The notes under the pieces are model-generated. The model was not told the origin of the DNA, did no database searches, and worked only from the letters and a program-made list of their open reading frames with translations. A stretch of 6,033 bases of DNA, taken from NCBI GenBank assembly GCA_027450125.1, contig DAIDKG010000164.1, positions 1 to 6,033 on the forward strand. The letters are read 5' to 3'. Positions within the stretch are counted from its first letter, which is position 1, and each line of letters begins with the position of its first letter. A program made the position numbers and the translations under genes. Shown one piece after another: positions 1-6,033 of the stretch. Source of the stretch: Bordetella sp. (GTDB lineage Bacteria > Pseudomonadota > Gammaproteobacteria > Burkholderiales > Burkholderiaceae_B).

Positions 1-14
1 ATGGCGCCCACGGG

Positions 15-920
15 TTATCCCCAAGAAGAATGGACGCCACCCTTGGCGGCCACCACGCCGTCGGCCATGGCCGTGACGACGCAGGGATGCATGCGGTTGG
101 CGACTTCGCCGATGGCGTAGACGCCGGGCAGGCTGGCCTGAGCGGTGGCGGGGTCGGTGCGGATATAGCCGCGTTCGTCGCGCGCCAGTCCCAGGCCGTC
201 GGCAAAAGCGGCCTGCGGCTGCCAGCCGTAGAACACCAGGATGAGGTCGTAGCGGCGGCCGTTGACCGTGCGTGCGACCGGATCGACGTCGTAGGCACCG
301 CGATGCACGCCGGCTTCGCCGGCGCGCGCCACCCACTGCGACTGCGCGCGCACGGTGCGCGAATAGAGGTGCACCGTCCTGGCGCCGCGGCCGCGGACAT
401 AGACGAAGTTCTCGAAAGCATTGTCGCCGCCGCCCAGCACGGCTACCGACAGCCCGGCGTAGTCCTGAGCCACGATGGCCGAGCCCGGCCCCACCAGCAC
501 GCCGGGCCAGCGCGCCTGCGGCGCATGGCCCGCCAGATTGCGCGCCTGCACACCGGAGGCGATGACCAAGGCGCGGCCGCGCAGGGCCGGGCGCGACGCG
601 GCCGCGCCCGGTGCAGCCGATTCGACCACAAAGCGACCTTCCTCGGCCAGGGCCTGCACGACCGGCGATTTCAGCATGACGGGCACACCCGCCGCCTGCG
701 CGCTTCGCGCCAGATTTTCGGCGATCTGCAGTCCGGTCGCGCCGGGCAGCGCAGCGGTCCAGTCGTCCGCGAAAGGGTTGGCGGCCGCCAACCCGCCCAG
801 CCGCTCGCCCGCCTCCATCAGCACGGGCGACAAACCCAGGCGCGCCAGCCAGACCGCGCAAGAAACGCCGGCCGGCCCGCCCCCCACGATCACGGCGTCG
901 TATACCTGTTGCATGTTCAT
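15..920 (-). CDS. Thioredoxin-reductase-fold NAD(P)/FAD-dependent oxidoreductase lacking CxxC
   Basis: A 301-residue flavoprotein of the pyridine nucleotide-disulfide oxidoreductase class II fold. The N-terminal FAD site is IVGGGPAG (residues 11-18) with an acidic residue at the end of the second strand (MEAG, 35-38). An ASG motif (121-123) precedes a second Rossmann site, VLGGGDNAFE (161-170), presumed to bind NAD(P)H. A C-terminal FAD motif, GVYAIGEV (266-273), has GE where thioredoxin reductases have GD. The thioredoxin reductase CxxC that should sit between about 135 and 160 is absent; the only cysteines are C21 and C280. It should therefore not be called trxB. A ferredoxin/flavodoxin-NADP reductase-like or other electron-transfer role is possible, but substrate and partner cannot be read from sequence. 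I chose ATG at 920 because AAGGA sits 6 bases upstream; an in-frame GTG at 950 and an ATG at 914 are alternatives. It is transcribed divergently from folB. The fold is confident, the function is not. Confidence 0.88.
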   Translation of the reverse strand: MNMQQVYDAVIVGGGPAGVSCAVWLARLGLSPVLMEAGERLGGLAAANPFADDWTAALPGATGLQIAENLARSAQAAGVPVMLKSPVVQALAEEGRFVVESAAPGAAASRPALRGRALVIASGVQARNLAGHAPQARWPGVLVGPGSAIVAQDYAGLSVAVLGGGDNAFENFVYVRGRGARTVHLYSRTVRAQSQWVARAGEAGVHRGAYDVDPVARTVNGRRYDLILVFYGWQPQAAFADGLGLARDERGYIRTDPATAQASLPGVYAIGEVANRMHPCVVTAMADGVVAAKGGVHSSWG

Positions 921-923
921 GAG

Positions 924-931
924 CCTTCCTT
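924..931 (-). promoter_or_regulatory. Ribosome binding site of the flavoprotein gene
   Basis: The minus strand reads AAGGAAGG just before the ATG at 920. The AAGGA core ends 6 bases before that ATG and 12 before the ATG at 914. This decides against the upstream GTG at 950, which would place the site inside the coding sequence. Confidence 0.6.
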
Positions 932-960
932 GATGGGCGATTGTAGTCACGCCTTACAAT
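930..960. promoter_or_regulatory. Putative divergent promoter region between the flavoprotein gene and folB
   Basis: The 67-base spacer (921-987) holds TACAAT on the plus strand at 955-960 and TACAAT on the minus strand (ATTGTA at 940-945). Each is a good -10 match. The plus copy has TTGATG at 930-935 as a possible -35 with a 19-base gap, slightly long, and would start transcription about 20 bases before folB. The minus copy has no clear -35 and would give a leader of about 13 bases that includes the AAGGA ribosome site. The two hexamers form an inverted repeat with a 9-base centre, so the same bases could also be an operator. This is motif matching by eye only. Confidence 0.3.
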
Positions 961-987
961 GGCGGCTTCCCATCCGCCCCCGAGATC

Positions 988-1347
988 ATGCTGACCCGCC
1001 GCATCATTCTTTCCGGCCTGGCGCTCGACGCCCGCGTCGGCATACTCGAGCACGAGCGCCGCGCCACGCAGCCCCTGCACATCGACGCCGAGTTCGACGT
1101 GGACATCACGCACAAGACCGACGACCACGACATCCACAGCGTGCTCGACTACCGGAGCCTGCGCGAGACCATCATCGAACAGTGCACGCGCGCCCATGTG
1201 AATCTGCTGGAGACCCTGACCGAGCAGATCGCGCAGCGGCTGCTGGCCGATTTCCCGGACATCAACGCAATCAGGCTGCGCATCAGCAAGCCCATGGCGT
1301 TTTCCGATTGCGCGGCGGTCGGGGTGGAAATACAGACTCGACGCTGA
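988..1347 (+). CDS. folB: Dihydroneopterin aldolase
   Basis: A 119-residue cytoplasmic enzyme, normal length for FolB. It cleaves 7,8-dihydroneopterin to 6-hydroxymethyl-7,8-dihydropterin and glycolaldehyde in folate synthesis; the family works as an octamer. Visible family residues are E23 in the ExxxxQ segment (23-28), Y55 in VLDYRSL, the pterin-anchoring E75 in NLLETLTE, and the catalytic lysine K101 in RISKPMAF. The C-terminal VGVEIQTRR is also typical. The start is ATG at 988 with only a weak GAG 4 bases upstream. ttcA begins 3 bases after the stop, so the two are almost certainly co-transcribed. The flavoprotein gene diverges upstream. Some FolB proteins also epimerise or oxygenate dihydroneopterin, which sequence alone cannot exclude. 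Confidence 0.95.
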   Translation: MLTRRIILSGLALDARVGILEHERRATQPLHIDAEFDVDITHKTDDHDIHSVLDYRSLRETIIEQCTRAHVNLLETLTEQIAQRLLADFPDINAIRLRISKPMAFSDCAAVGVEIQTRR

Positions 1348-1350
1348 ACG

Positions 1351-2280
1351 ATGGACACGCCCGTTTTTCTCAACCAGGCCGAACTGAAGGCCCGGCACGA
1401 AGGCGACAAGCTTGCCAAGCGCCTGGCGCGCGAAACCACGCGCGCCATCTCCGACTACAACATGATCGAGGCGGGCGACCGCGTGATGGTGTGCCTGTCG
1501 GGCGGCAAGGATTCGTACGGCATGCTGGACATCCTGATGGCGCTGCAAAAGCGTGCGCCGTTTGCGTTCGAGCTCGTCGCCGTCAACCTGGACCAGAAGC
1601 AGCCGGGCTTTCCCGACGACGTGCTGCCCCGCTACCTGGCCGGCCTGGGCGTGCCTTTCCACATCGAGACCCAGGACACGTATTCGATCGTCACGCGCGT
1701 CATTGCCGAAGGCAAGACCATGTGCTCGCTGTGTTCGCGGCTGCGGCGCGGCATCCTGTACCGCGTGGCCGGCGAGCTGGGCGCGACCAAGATCGCGCTG
1801 GGCCATCACCGCGACGACATCCTGGGCACGTTCTTCCTCAACCTTTTCTATGGCGGCAAGATGAAGGGCATGCCGCCCAAGCTGGTGTCGGACGACGGCC
1901 GGCACACGGTGATACGGCCGCTGGCCTATGTGCCCGAGAGCGATCTGGTCGCCTACGCCCAGCTCAAGCAGTTTCCCATCATTCCATGCAATCTGTGCGG
2001 TTCGCAGGAAAATCTCAAGCGCAAGGAAGTCTCGCGCATGCTGCAGGAGTGGGATCGCAAGCACCCGGGGCGCGCCTGGAACATCTTCAACGCGCTGTCG
2101 CGCGTGGTGCCCTCGCACCTGATGGATCGCGAGCTGTTCGATTTCGCGGGCCTCAAGCCCACCGGATTGCCCGACGCCGACGGCGATATCGCGTTCGACC
2201 ACGAAGACCCGCAGGCATGCGGCGAGAGCAGCGAGGACATGGCCGAGCAGGTGATCCGGTTCAGCGGACTTCGTTCCTGA
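1351..2280 (+). CDS. ttcA: tRNA 2-thiocytidine(32) synthetase TtcA
   Basis: A 309-residue cytoplasmic enzyme, close to the length of E. coli TtcA. It activates C32 of certain tRNAs with ATP and replaces the oxygen with sulfur to give 2-thiocytidine, using an oxygen-sensitive 4Fe-4S cluster. The ATP-pyrophosphatase PP-loop is SGGKDS (50-55). The first cysteine pair is CSLC (C125, C128) followed by SRLRRG; the second is CNLC (C213, C216) followed by GSQENLKR. The family draws its cluster ligands from these two motifs. GHHRDD (about 151-156) is a further conserved family segment. All key residues are present. ATG at 1351 lies 3 bases after folB and has no strong ribosome binding site of its own, so translation may be coupled to folB. 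The acidic C-terminal tail (about 272-301) is probably variable. Sulfur would come from a cysteine desulfurase encoded elsewhere. Confidence 0.96.
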   Translation: MDTPVFLNQAELKARHEGDKLAKRLARETTRAISDYNMIEAGDRVMVCLSGGKDSYGMLDILMALQKRAPFAFELVAVNLDQKQPGFPDDVLPRYLAGLGVPFHIETQDTYSIVTRVIAEGKTMCSLCSRLRRGILYRVAGELGATKIALGHHRDDILGTFFLNLFYGGKMKGMPPKLVSDDGRHTVIRPLAYVPESDLVAYAQLKQFPIIPCNLCGSQENLKRKEVSRMLQEWDRKHPGRAWNIFNALSRVVPSHLMDRELFDFAGLKPTGLPDADGDIAFDHEDPQACGESSEDMAEQVIRFSGLRS

Positions 2281-2387
2281 ACCTGGCCTTGCGTGTCGCC
2301 GCTGGACCGGCTGCCTGAGTTCTGCGCTTGTCTGCGTACTATCGGGCCCTGCCGTTGCAGCCCGGCAAGCCCGGACGGCTCAATGAC
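2281..2387. other. Convergent intergenic spacer
   Basis: These 107 bases separate the 3' ends of ttcA (plus) and the D-2-hydroxyacid dehydrogenase gene (minus). I looked for a bidirectional terminator. The best stem is CGGGC (2343-2347) with GCCCG (2360-2364), only 5 bp around a 12-base loop and without a T tract on either side. Termination may be Rho-dependent or lie inside the neighbouring genes. No small gene or repeat is supported here. Confidence 0.5.
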
Positions 2388-3344
2388 TCACGACAGCACG
2401 CGAATCGGCGCGCCCTGCGCCCAGGCCTGCACCGCCTGGACCGCGTTGCCATAAAACTCCCGGAAATTGAGCTCGCTCACATAGCCCAGATGCGGCGTAA
2501 GGACGACATTGTCCATCGCGCGCAGCGGATCGTCCGCCGGCAGGGGCTCGACCTCGTAAACGTCCAGCCCGGCCCCTGCCAGGCGGCCTGCGCGCAACGC
2601 GTCGAACAGGGCTGCCTGGTCCACCAGGCCGGCGCGCGAGGTATTGACCAGGAAAGCCGTCGGCTTCATGGCCGCCAGCGAAGCCGCATCGACGACGTGC
2701 CGCGTGCTCTGGCCGAGTACCAGATGCAGGCTGACCACGTCGCAAGTGGCGAACAGCGCCTGCTTGTCCACCCGCCGAACCCCCGCCTGCGCGGCGCGCT
2801 CGTCGGTGAGGTTCGGGCTCCAGGCCACCACGTCCATGCCGAAAGCCTTGCCCACCGTGGCGGTGGCCACGCCCAGTTTGCCCAGGCCCACCACGCCCAG
2901 GCGCTTGCCGGCAAGGATCTGCGGCATGCCCGTTTCCCACAAGCCGGCGCGCATGGCCGCCTGCTCCTGGGGCAGGCGCTTGAACAGCGCCAGGATCATC
3001 GCCCAGGCCAGTTCGGAGGTGGCATTGGCTGCCTGGCCGCTGCCCGGCGCGCCGCACACCAGCACGCCATTGGCCTTGCAGGCCTGCATGTCGATGGCGT
3101 TGTTGCGCATGCCGGTGGTGACCAGCAGCTTGAGCCTGGGCAGGGCCCGGATCAGGCCGGCAGGGAACGGCGTGCGCTCGCGCATGGCGACGATCACATC
3201 GAAAGGCGCCAGCGCCTCGATGCGGCCCGGGCCTTCGGGCAGGCATTGGTCAAACGCATGCACTGCGGCCTGCGGCCCCAATACAGTCCAGTCGGCGTAG
3301 CGCTGGGCCACGCCGTGGTAATCGTCCAGTATGGCTACGCGCAT
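2388..3344 (-). CDS. D-2-hydroxyacid dehydrogenase (NAD(P)-dependent)
   Basis: A 318-residue cytoplasmic oxidoreductase of the D-isomer-specific 2-hydroxyacid dehydrogenase family, which interconverts 2-oxoacids and D-2-hydroxyacids. The N-terminal substrate domain (about 1-105) contains LVTTGMRNNAID. The nucleotide-binding domain has VGLGKLG with GLGKLG at 153-158. The catalytic triad is complete: R237 in NTSRAGLVD, E266 in YEVEPLP, and H285 in LTPHLGY. Length is normal for the family. The substrate cannot be assigned: glyoxylate/hydroxypyruvate reductase and phosphoglycerate dehydrogenase-like activities are the usual alternatives, but the long C-terminal regulatory domain of many SerA enzymes is absent. 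The start is ATG at 3344, with GGGAG (3351-3355) 6 bases upstream. It follows dsbC by 13 bases and is the last gene of the minus-strand run. A metabolic link to dsbC is not apparent, so position may reflect co-expression only. Confidence 0.92.
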   Translation of the reverse strand: MRVAILDDYHGVAQRYADWTVLGPQAAVHAFDQCLPEGPGRIEALAPFDVIVAMRERTPFPAGLIRALPRLKLLVTTGMRNNAIDMQACKANGVLVCGAPGSGQAANATSELAWAMILALFKRLPQEQAAMRAGLWETGMPQILAGKRLGVVGLGKLGVATATVGKAFGMDVVAWSPNLTDERAAQAGVRRVDKQALFATCDVVSLHLVLGQSTRHVVDAASLAAMKPTAFLVNTSRAGLVDQAALFDALRAGRLAGAGLDVYEVEPLPADDPLRAMDNVVLTPHLGYVSELNFREFYGNAVQAVQAWAQGAPIRVLS

Positions 3345-3350
3345 GGCCTG

Positions 3351-3355
3351 CTCCC
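3351..3355 (-). promoter_or_regulatory. Ribosome binding site of the D-2-hydroxyacid dehydrogenase
   Basis: GGGAG on the minus strand, 6 bases before the ATG at 3344 and just downstream of the dsbC stop (3358-3360). It supports the chosen start. Confidence 0.6.
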
Positions 3356-3357
3356 GG

Positions 3358-4122
3358 TCAGTCCTGGCCGCCTTGTCCGTCGAGCCTGGCCTGCAGCATG
3401 TCCAGCGGCAGCGCGCCGCTGATATGCGTGCCGTCGGCGAAATACAGCGTGGGAGTGCCGGTCACCATCAGCTTCTGGCCCAGCGCCAGAAGCTTGCCGA
3501 TCGGCGCCTTGCAGGGCGTGGTGGCGGCGGGCATCCGGTCCTTGAGCATCCAGTCGTCCCATGCGGCGGCCGGGTCCTTGGCGCACCAGATGGCACTCGA
3601 CTTCTCGGCCGAGTCCGGCGCCAGGATGGGATAGAGGAAGGTGTAGATGGTGACGTTGTCGACTTTTTGCAGCGTGCGGCGCAGCTGCCTGCAGTAGCCG
3701 CAGTTGGGATCTTCGAAGATGGCGACGCGGCGCTCGCCGTTGCCCTGGACTTTCTTGATCGCCAGGTTCAGCGGCAGTTTGTCGAAAGCGATGTTGGAAA
3801 GCGACTGTATGCTTGCCTTGGTGACGTCGCGCCGCGTCATGGCGTCGATCAGGTGGCCTTCCAGGACCCAGTCCACTTTCGCGTCGGTATATACCATGTT
3901 CATGCCGACTTGCACTTCGTAGAGGCCGTAAGGCGTGAGGCTCACGCGCCCCACGTCCAGGTTGGGAAAGCGCTCGTGAAAGCGCTCCTTGACGGCTGCG
4001 ACGGCCGGGTCGGCGGAGCTGGCGGCCGGCTGTTGCGCGGCCCCGGCGGCGGAGGCAAAGGCGGCAAGCGATGCCACGGCGCACAGGACGGCGGCAAATC
4101 TGCGGCAAAAAGCGGGGATCAT
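3358..4122 (-). CDS. dsbC: Periplasmic thiol:disulfide interchange protein DsbC
   Basis: A 254-residue precursor of the disulfide isomerase that reshuffles wrong disulfides in the periplasm and is kept reduced by DsbD. A Sec signal peptide is clear: charged start (MIPAFCRR), a hydrophobic stretch (about 9-24) and an AxA-type cleavage site near 28-30. Next comes the small N-terminal dimerisation domain (about 38-105) with LTPYGLYEV, then a linker and the thioredoxin-like domain. The active site is CGYC (C141-C144) in FEDPNCGYCRQL, the DsbC/G type. The cis-proline is P224 in TGTPTLYF. C180 (AIWCAKD) and C204 match the second, structural disulfide of E. coli DsbC. The start is ATG at 4122, with GGAG 7 bases upstream. 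The same reading frame stays open far upstream through the hydroxylase gene, but the signal peptide and ribosome site fix this start. It lies 26 bases after the hydroxylase gene and 13 before the dehydrogenase gene. Confidence 0.95.
   Translation of the reverse strand: MIPAFCRRFAAVLCAVASLAAFASAAGAAQQPAASSADPAVAAVKERFHERFPNLDVGRVSLTPYGLYEVQVGMNMVYTDAKVDWVLEGHLIDAMTRRDVTKASIQSLSNIAFDKLPLNLAIKKVQGNGERRVAIFEDPNCGYCRQLRRTLQKVDNVTIYTFLYPILAPDSAEKSSAIWCAKDPAAAWDDWMLKDRMPAATTPCKAPIGKLLALGQKLMVTGTPTLYFADGTHISGALPLDMLQARLDGQGGQD
3470..3494. repeat. Perfect 10-bp inverted repeat inside dsbC
   Basis: AGCTTCTGGC (3470-3479) and GCCAGAAGCT (3485-3494) are perfect reverse complements around a 5-base loop. 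They lie in the codons for residues 210-218 of DsbC. No T tract follows on either strand, so it is not a standard terminator. It could be an mRNA hairpin or chance from leucine, lysine and glutamine codon choice. Confidence 0.7.
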
Positions 4123-4129
4123 TGCATGA

Positions 4130-4133
4130 CTCC
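4130..4133 (-). promoter_or_regulatory. Ribosome binding site of dsbC
   Basis: GGAG on the minus strand, 7 bases before the ATG at 4122 and within the 26-base gap after the hydroxylase stop. It fixes the dsbC start in a frame that is otherwise open far upstream. Confidence 0.6.
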
Positions 4134-4148
4134 GGTTCGGGGCCTCGC

Positions 4149-5342
4149 TCAGTTGCGCGAGGCGCCCTCGATCAATTGTCGTTTCACAAAAGGCAGCGCG
4201 TCGACCCAGCGCATGCCGGCGTTGCGCAGCCAGACCAGCGGCGCGGTCCGGGCGCCGAACAGGCGATGCAGCCCGTCGGTGGCCAGGCGCATGGCCAGCA
4301 CCGGCTCGGCCCGGGAGCGCTGATAACGGCGCAGCACGCGGGCATCGCCCGCCGTGCGAAAACGCTCGCGCCGGGAGACGGCCTCGGACAAGGCCTGAAC
4401 GTCGCCCAGGCCCAGGTTCAGGCCCTGCCCGGCCAACGGATGCACGCGATGGGCCGCGTCGCCCACCAGGGCGATGCCGGGGCCGATCATGTGCGCCTGA
4501 TCCAACGAAAGCGGGAATCCGTGCAGGACGCTGCGCACGCGCAGGGCGCCCAGACGGCCTTGCGCGGCATGCGCCAGCAGTTTTTCGAGCTCGGCGGCCT
4601 GCTCCGGGCGCGGCATGGCCAGCAGGGCCTCGGCCCGCGCCTCGCGCATGGACCAGACCATGGACACCTGAGGACCGGCGGCGGTATCGGGCAGCGGCAG
4701 CAGTGCCAGCACGCCGTCGTCGCGGAACCATTGCACGGCCGTGCTCTGATGCGGCCGCTGGGCGTCCAGGTGCGCCACCAGGCCTGTGTCCCGGTAGGGG
4801 CGGGATTCGTGCTTGATTCCGGCGGATTCCCGCAGCCGGGACGCGGCGCCGTCGGCGCCGACGAACAGCTCGGCCTGCAGCCGGCGGCCGGCGGCCGTCA
4901 GCACGGTGCCGCCCTGGTCCGGCGAGCCATTGCCCTGGCTCCAGCCTTCGCAGCGATCGTCCAGCCATTCGATGCCGAACATGCGCACGGCCTGGATCAA
5001 CACGCGTTCGATCTCGCCGGATTCGACGATCCAGGCCAGGTTTTCCTGCGCCGCCTGCCAGGCGTGCAGATCGACCCGGCCATCGCCGTCGCCGTGGATC
5101 TCCATGGCCTGCACGGGCGCGATGCGGGCCGGCGGCAGCATCTGCCATACGCCCAGTTCGTCGAGAAAGCGCTGGCTGGCCGGGGAAATGGCGTAGACAC
5201 GCGGGTGGTAGGTATCGGGCAGCGCCGCCGGCACCTCGCTGCGCGGCGCCAGCACGGCCACGCGCTGCCCCTTGCGGGCCAGGGCCAGGGCGCAGGACAG
5301 TCCTGCAATGCCTGCGCCGCAGACAAGTATCTGATGTTTCAT
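4149..5342 (-). CDS. UbiH/UbiF/COQ6-family FAD-dependent hydroxylase
   Basis: A 397-residue class A flavoprotein monooxygenase, typical length for the ubiquinone-hydroxylase group, which adds hydroxyls to the quinone ring precursor using NAD(P)H and oxygen near the inner membrane. The FAD dinucleotide site is VCGAGIAG (7-14). The DG motif is VGADGAASRLR (161-171). The GD motif is ALVGDAAHRVHPLAGQGLN (291-309), followed by LGLGD with D314; HPLAGQGLNLGLGD is the UbiH/COQ6 family signature. Which ring position it hydroxylates (UbiH, UbiI, UbiF or another paralogue) cannot be told without a tree, so no symbol is given. I chose ATG at 5342 because it overlaps the mltA stop as ATGA and is followed directly by the FAD-site strand; an in-frame GTG at 5384 would add 14 residues. 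A GGGGAG lies 11 bases upstream, rather far, so re-initiation after mltA is likely. Confidence 0.9.
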   Translation of the reverse strand: MKHQILVCGAGIAGLSCALALARKGQRVAVLAPRSEVPAALPDTYHPRVYAISPASQRFLDELGVWQMLPPARIAPVQAMEIHGDGDGRVDLHAWQAAQENLAWIVESGEIERVLIQAVRMFGIEWLDDRCEGWSQGNGSPDQGGTVLTAAGRRLQAELFVGADGAASRLRESAGIKHESRPYRDTGLVAHLDAQRPHQSTAVQWFRDDGVLALLPLPDTAAGPQVSMVWSMREARAEALLAMPRPEQAAELEKLLAHAAQGRLGALRVRSVLHGFPLSLDQAHMIGPGIALVGDAAHRVHPLAGQGLNLGLGDVQALSEAVSRRERFRTAGDARVLRRYQRSRAEPVLAMRLATDGLHRLFGARTAPLVWLRNAGMRWVDALPFVKRQLIEGASRN

Positions 5343-6033
5343 CGCGCCGACGGCTCCCCGGCCTGCCTGGGCCACAAAAGCCACATCTGGCCGCGTTGCT
5401 TCATGCGGCCGGCCTGTTGACCGGCCTGGTCTCCCGACCCCCAGTAAAAATCGGCCCGCGCCGCGCCCTGGATCGCCGCGCCGGTGTCCTGGGCCAGCAC
5501 CAGGCGCGACAGGGGCTGCCTCGAACCCGGCTCGGTCGTGTCCAGGAACACCGGCGTGCCCAACGGCACGAAATGCGCATCCACGGCGATCGAACGGCGA
5601 GCCGTGAGCGGCAGGCCATAGGCGCCGGTCGGTCCCAGTGCCGGGTCGGTGAGCTTTTCCGAACGAAAGAACACCACGGCCGGGTTGGCGTCGAGCATTT
5701 CCTGCACGCGCGAGGGATTGCGCTTGGCCCAGGCGCGGATGTTCTGCATGGAAGTCTGCGACAGCGGCATCTGCCCGTGTTCGGCAAGCCAGCGACCGAT
5801 GGATACGTAGGGCCGGCCGTTGTGATCGGCATAAGCCAGGCGCAGGACCTGGCCGGCATCGGGGCCGGCCGTCAGGCGCACCAGACCCGAGCCCTGCACC
5901 TGGAGAAAGAAATTGTCGATGGGGTCGTCGATCCAGACCAGCACCGGCGGCTTGTGATCCGACGCCTCGATCTGCGCGCGCGAATCGTAGGGCACCACGC
6001 GATGGCCCACCAGCTTGCCGCGCACGCGCTGGC
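5339..6033 (-). CDS. mltA: Membrane-bound lytic murein transglycosylase A, 3' part (N-terminus beyond window)
   Basis: The C-terminal roughly 230 residues of MltA, an outer-membrane lipoprotein that cleaves the MurNAc-GlcNAc bond of peptidoglycan and leaves 1,6-anhydro-MurNAc. The frame is open to the right edge, so the signal peptide, lipobox and the first part of the MltA domain are missing. VVPYDSRAQIE (near 5966-5998) and FFLQVQGSG (near 5880-5908) are MltA-domain segments. The end is the 3D domain: SIAVDAHFVPLGTPVFL around the Asp at 5579-5581, AQDTG with the presumed catalytic Asp at 5486-5488, and ADFYWGSG with a third Asp shortly after. A GTG at 6025 is an internal valine codon, not a start. 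The stop at 5339-5341 overlaps the next gene's ATG (ATGA), so mltA is the upstream member of this operon within view. Confidence 0.93.
   Translation of the reverse strand, partial: QRVRGKLVGHRVVPYDSRAQIEASDHKPPVLVWIDDPIDNFFLQVQGSGLVRLTAGPDAGQVLRLAYADHNGRPYVSIGRWLAEHGQMPLSQTSMQNIRAWAKRNPSRVQEMLDANPAVVFFRSEKLTDPALGPTGAYGLPLTARRSIAVDAHFVPLGTPVFLDTTEPGSRQPLSRLVLAQDTGAAIQGAARADFYWGSGDQAGQQAGRMKQRGQMWLLWPRQAGEPSAR

Noticed and set aside
308..324. A 7-bp perfect hairpin, CGCCGGC-TTC-GCCGGCG, considered as a terminator.
   Set aside because: It is inside the flavoprotein coding region, has no T tract, and reflects Ala/Gly/Glu codons.
921..950. An upstream GTG start (950) for the flavoprotein that would add 10 residues.
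   Set aside because: The strong AAGGA site at 924-931 would fall inside the coding sequence, and the extra residues precede the FAD-binding strand without conserved features.
30..2318. A 762-codon open frame on the plus strand running antisense to the flavoprotein gene and out of frame through folB and ttcA.
   Set aside because: The translation is rich in Arg, Ala, Gly and His with no recognisable domain, and it overlaps three genes with clear family motifs. Long shadow frames are expected at this GC content.
2343..2364. A 5-bp stem in the convergent spacer considered as a shared intrinsic terminator.
   Set aside because: The stem is too short, the loop is 12 bases, and there is no T run on either side.
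2328..3422. A 364-codon plus-strand open frame opposite the D-2-hydroxyacid dehydrogenase.
   Set aside because: The minus-strand gene carries the full catalytic triad and nucleotide-binding motif; the plus-strand product shows no motif.
4850..4863. A 14-base perfect palindrome, CGTCGGCGCCGACG, considered as an operator or restriction-related site.
   Set aside because: It encodes part of the conserved GADGA motif of the hydroxylase, and GC-rich codons there explain the symmetry.
4123..5148. The dsbC reading frame stays open for about 1 kb upstream through the hydroxylase gene, suggesting a long N-terminal fusion.
   Set aside because: The upstream translation is low-complexity Arg/Ala/Gly without motifs, while a signal peptide and a GGAG site mark the true dsbC start at 4122.
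4071..5420. A 449-codon plus-strand open frame opposite the hydroxylase gene.
   Set aside because: It is antisense to a gene with intact FAD motifs, and its composition is that of a GC-rich shadow frame.

Overview
The window is ordinary chromosomal DNA, very GC-rich and strongly biased to G or C at third codon positions. Gene content and protein style (a folB-ttcA pair; an mltA, UbiH-family hydroxylase, dsbC run) point to a beta-proteobacterium of the Burkholderiales, most likely Alcaligenaceae such as Bordetella or Achromobacter. The genus is inferred from resemblance, not from a search. I see no mobile element, CRISPR array, RNA gene, phage gene or obvious horizontally acquired segment.

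Layout. At the left, on the minus strand, is a thioredoxin-reductase-fold flavoprotein that lacks the redox-active CxxC pair (15-920). It diverges across a 67-base spacer from a plus-strand pair, folB (dihydroneopterin aldolase, 988-1347) and ttcA (tRNA 2-thiocytidine synthetase, 1351-2280), which are 3 bases apart. The spacer carries a small dyad (ATTGTA-N9-TACAAT) whose two arms each resemble a -10 box, one facing each gene. From 2281 to 2387 is a convergent spacer with no convincing intrinsic terminator.

The right half is a tightly packed minus-strand run, read right to left: mltA (3' part only, running off the right edge), a UbiH/UbiF/COQ6-family FAD hydroxylase that overlaps mltA by ATGA, dsbC (periplasmic disulfide isomerase with a signal peptide), and a D-2-hydroxyacid dehydrogenase. 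Spacings of -3, 26 and 13 bases suggest one operon whose promoter lies beyond the right edge.

The products are mainly housekeeping: folate synthesis and tRNA thiolation in the cytoplasm, ubiquinone-type hydroxylation, and peptidoglycan turnover and disulfide repair in the envelope. There is no evidence of a new biological system. The items worth a second look are the CxxC-less flavoprotein, the divergent dyad, and a perfect 10-bp hairpin inside dsbC.
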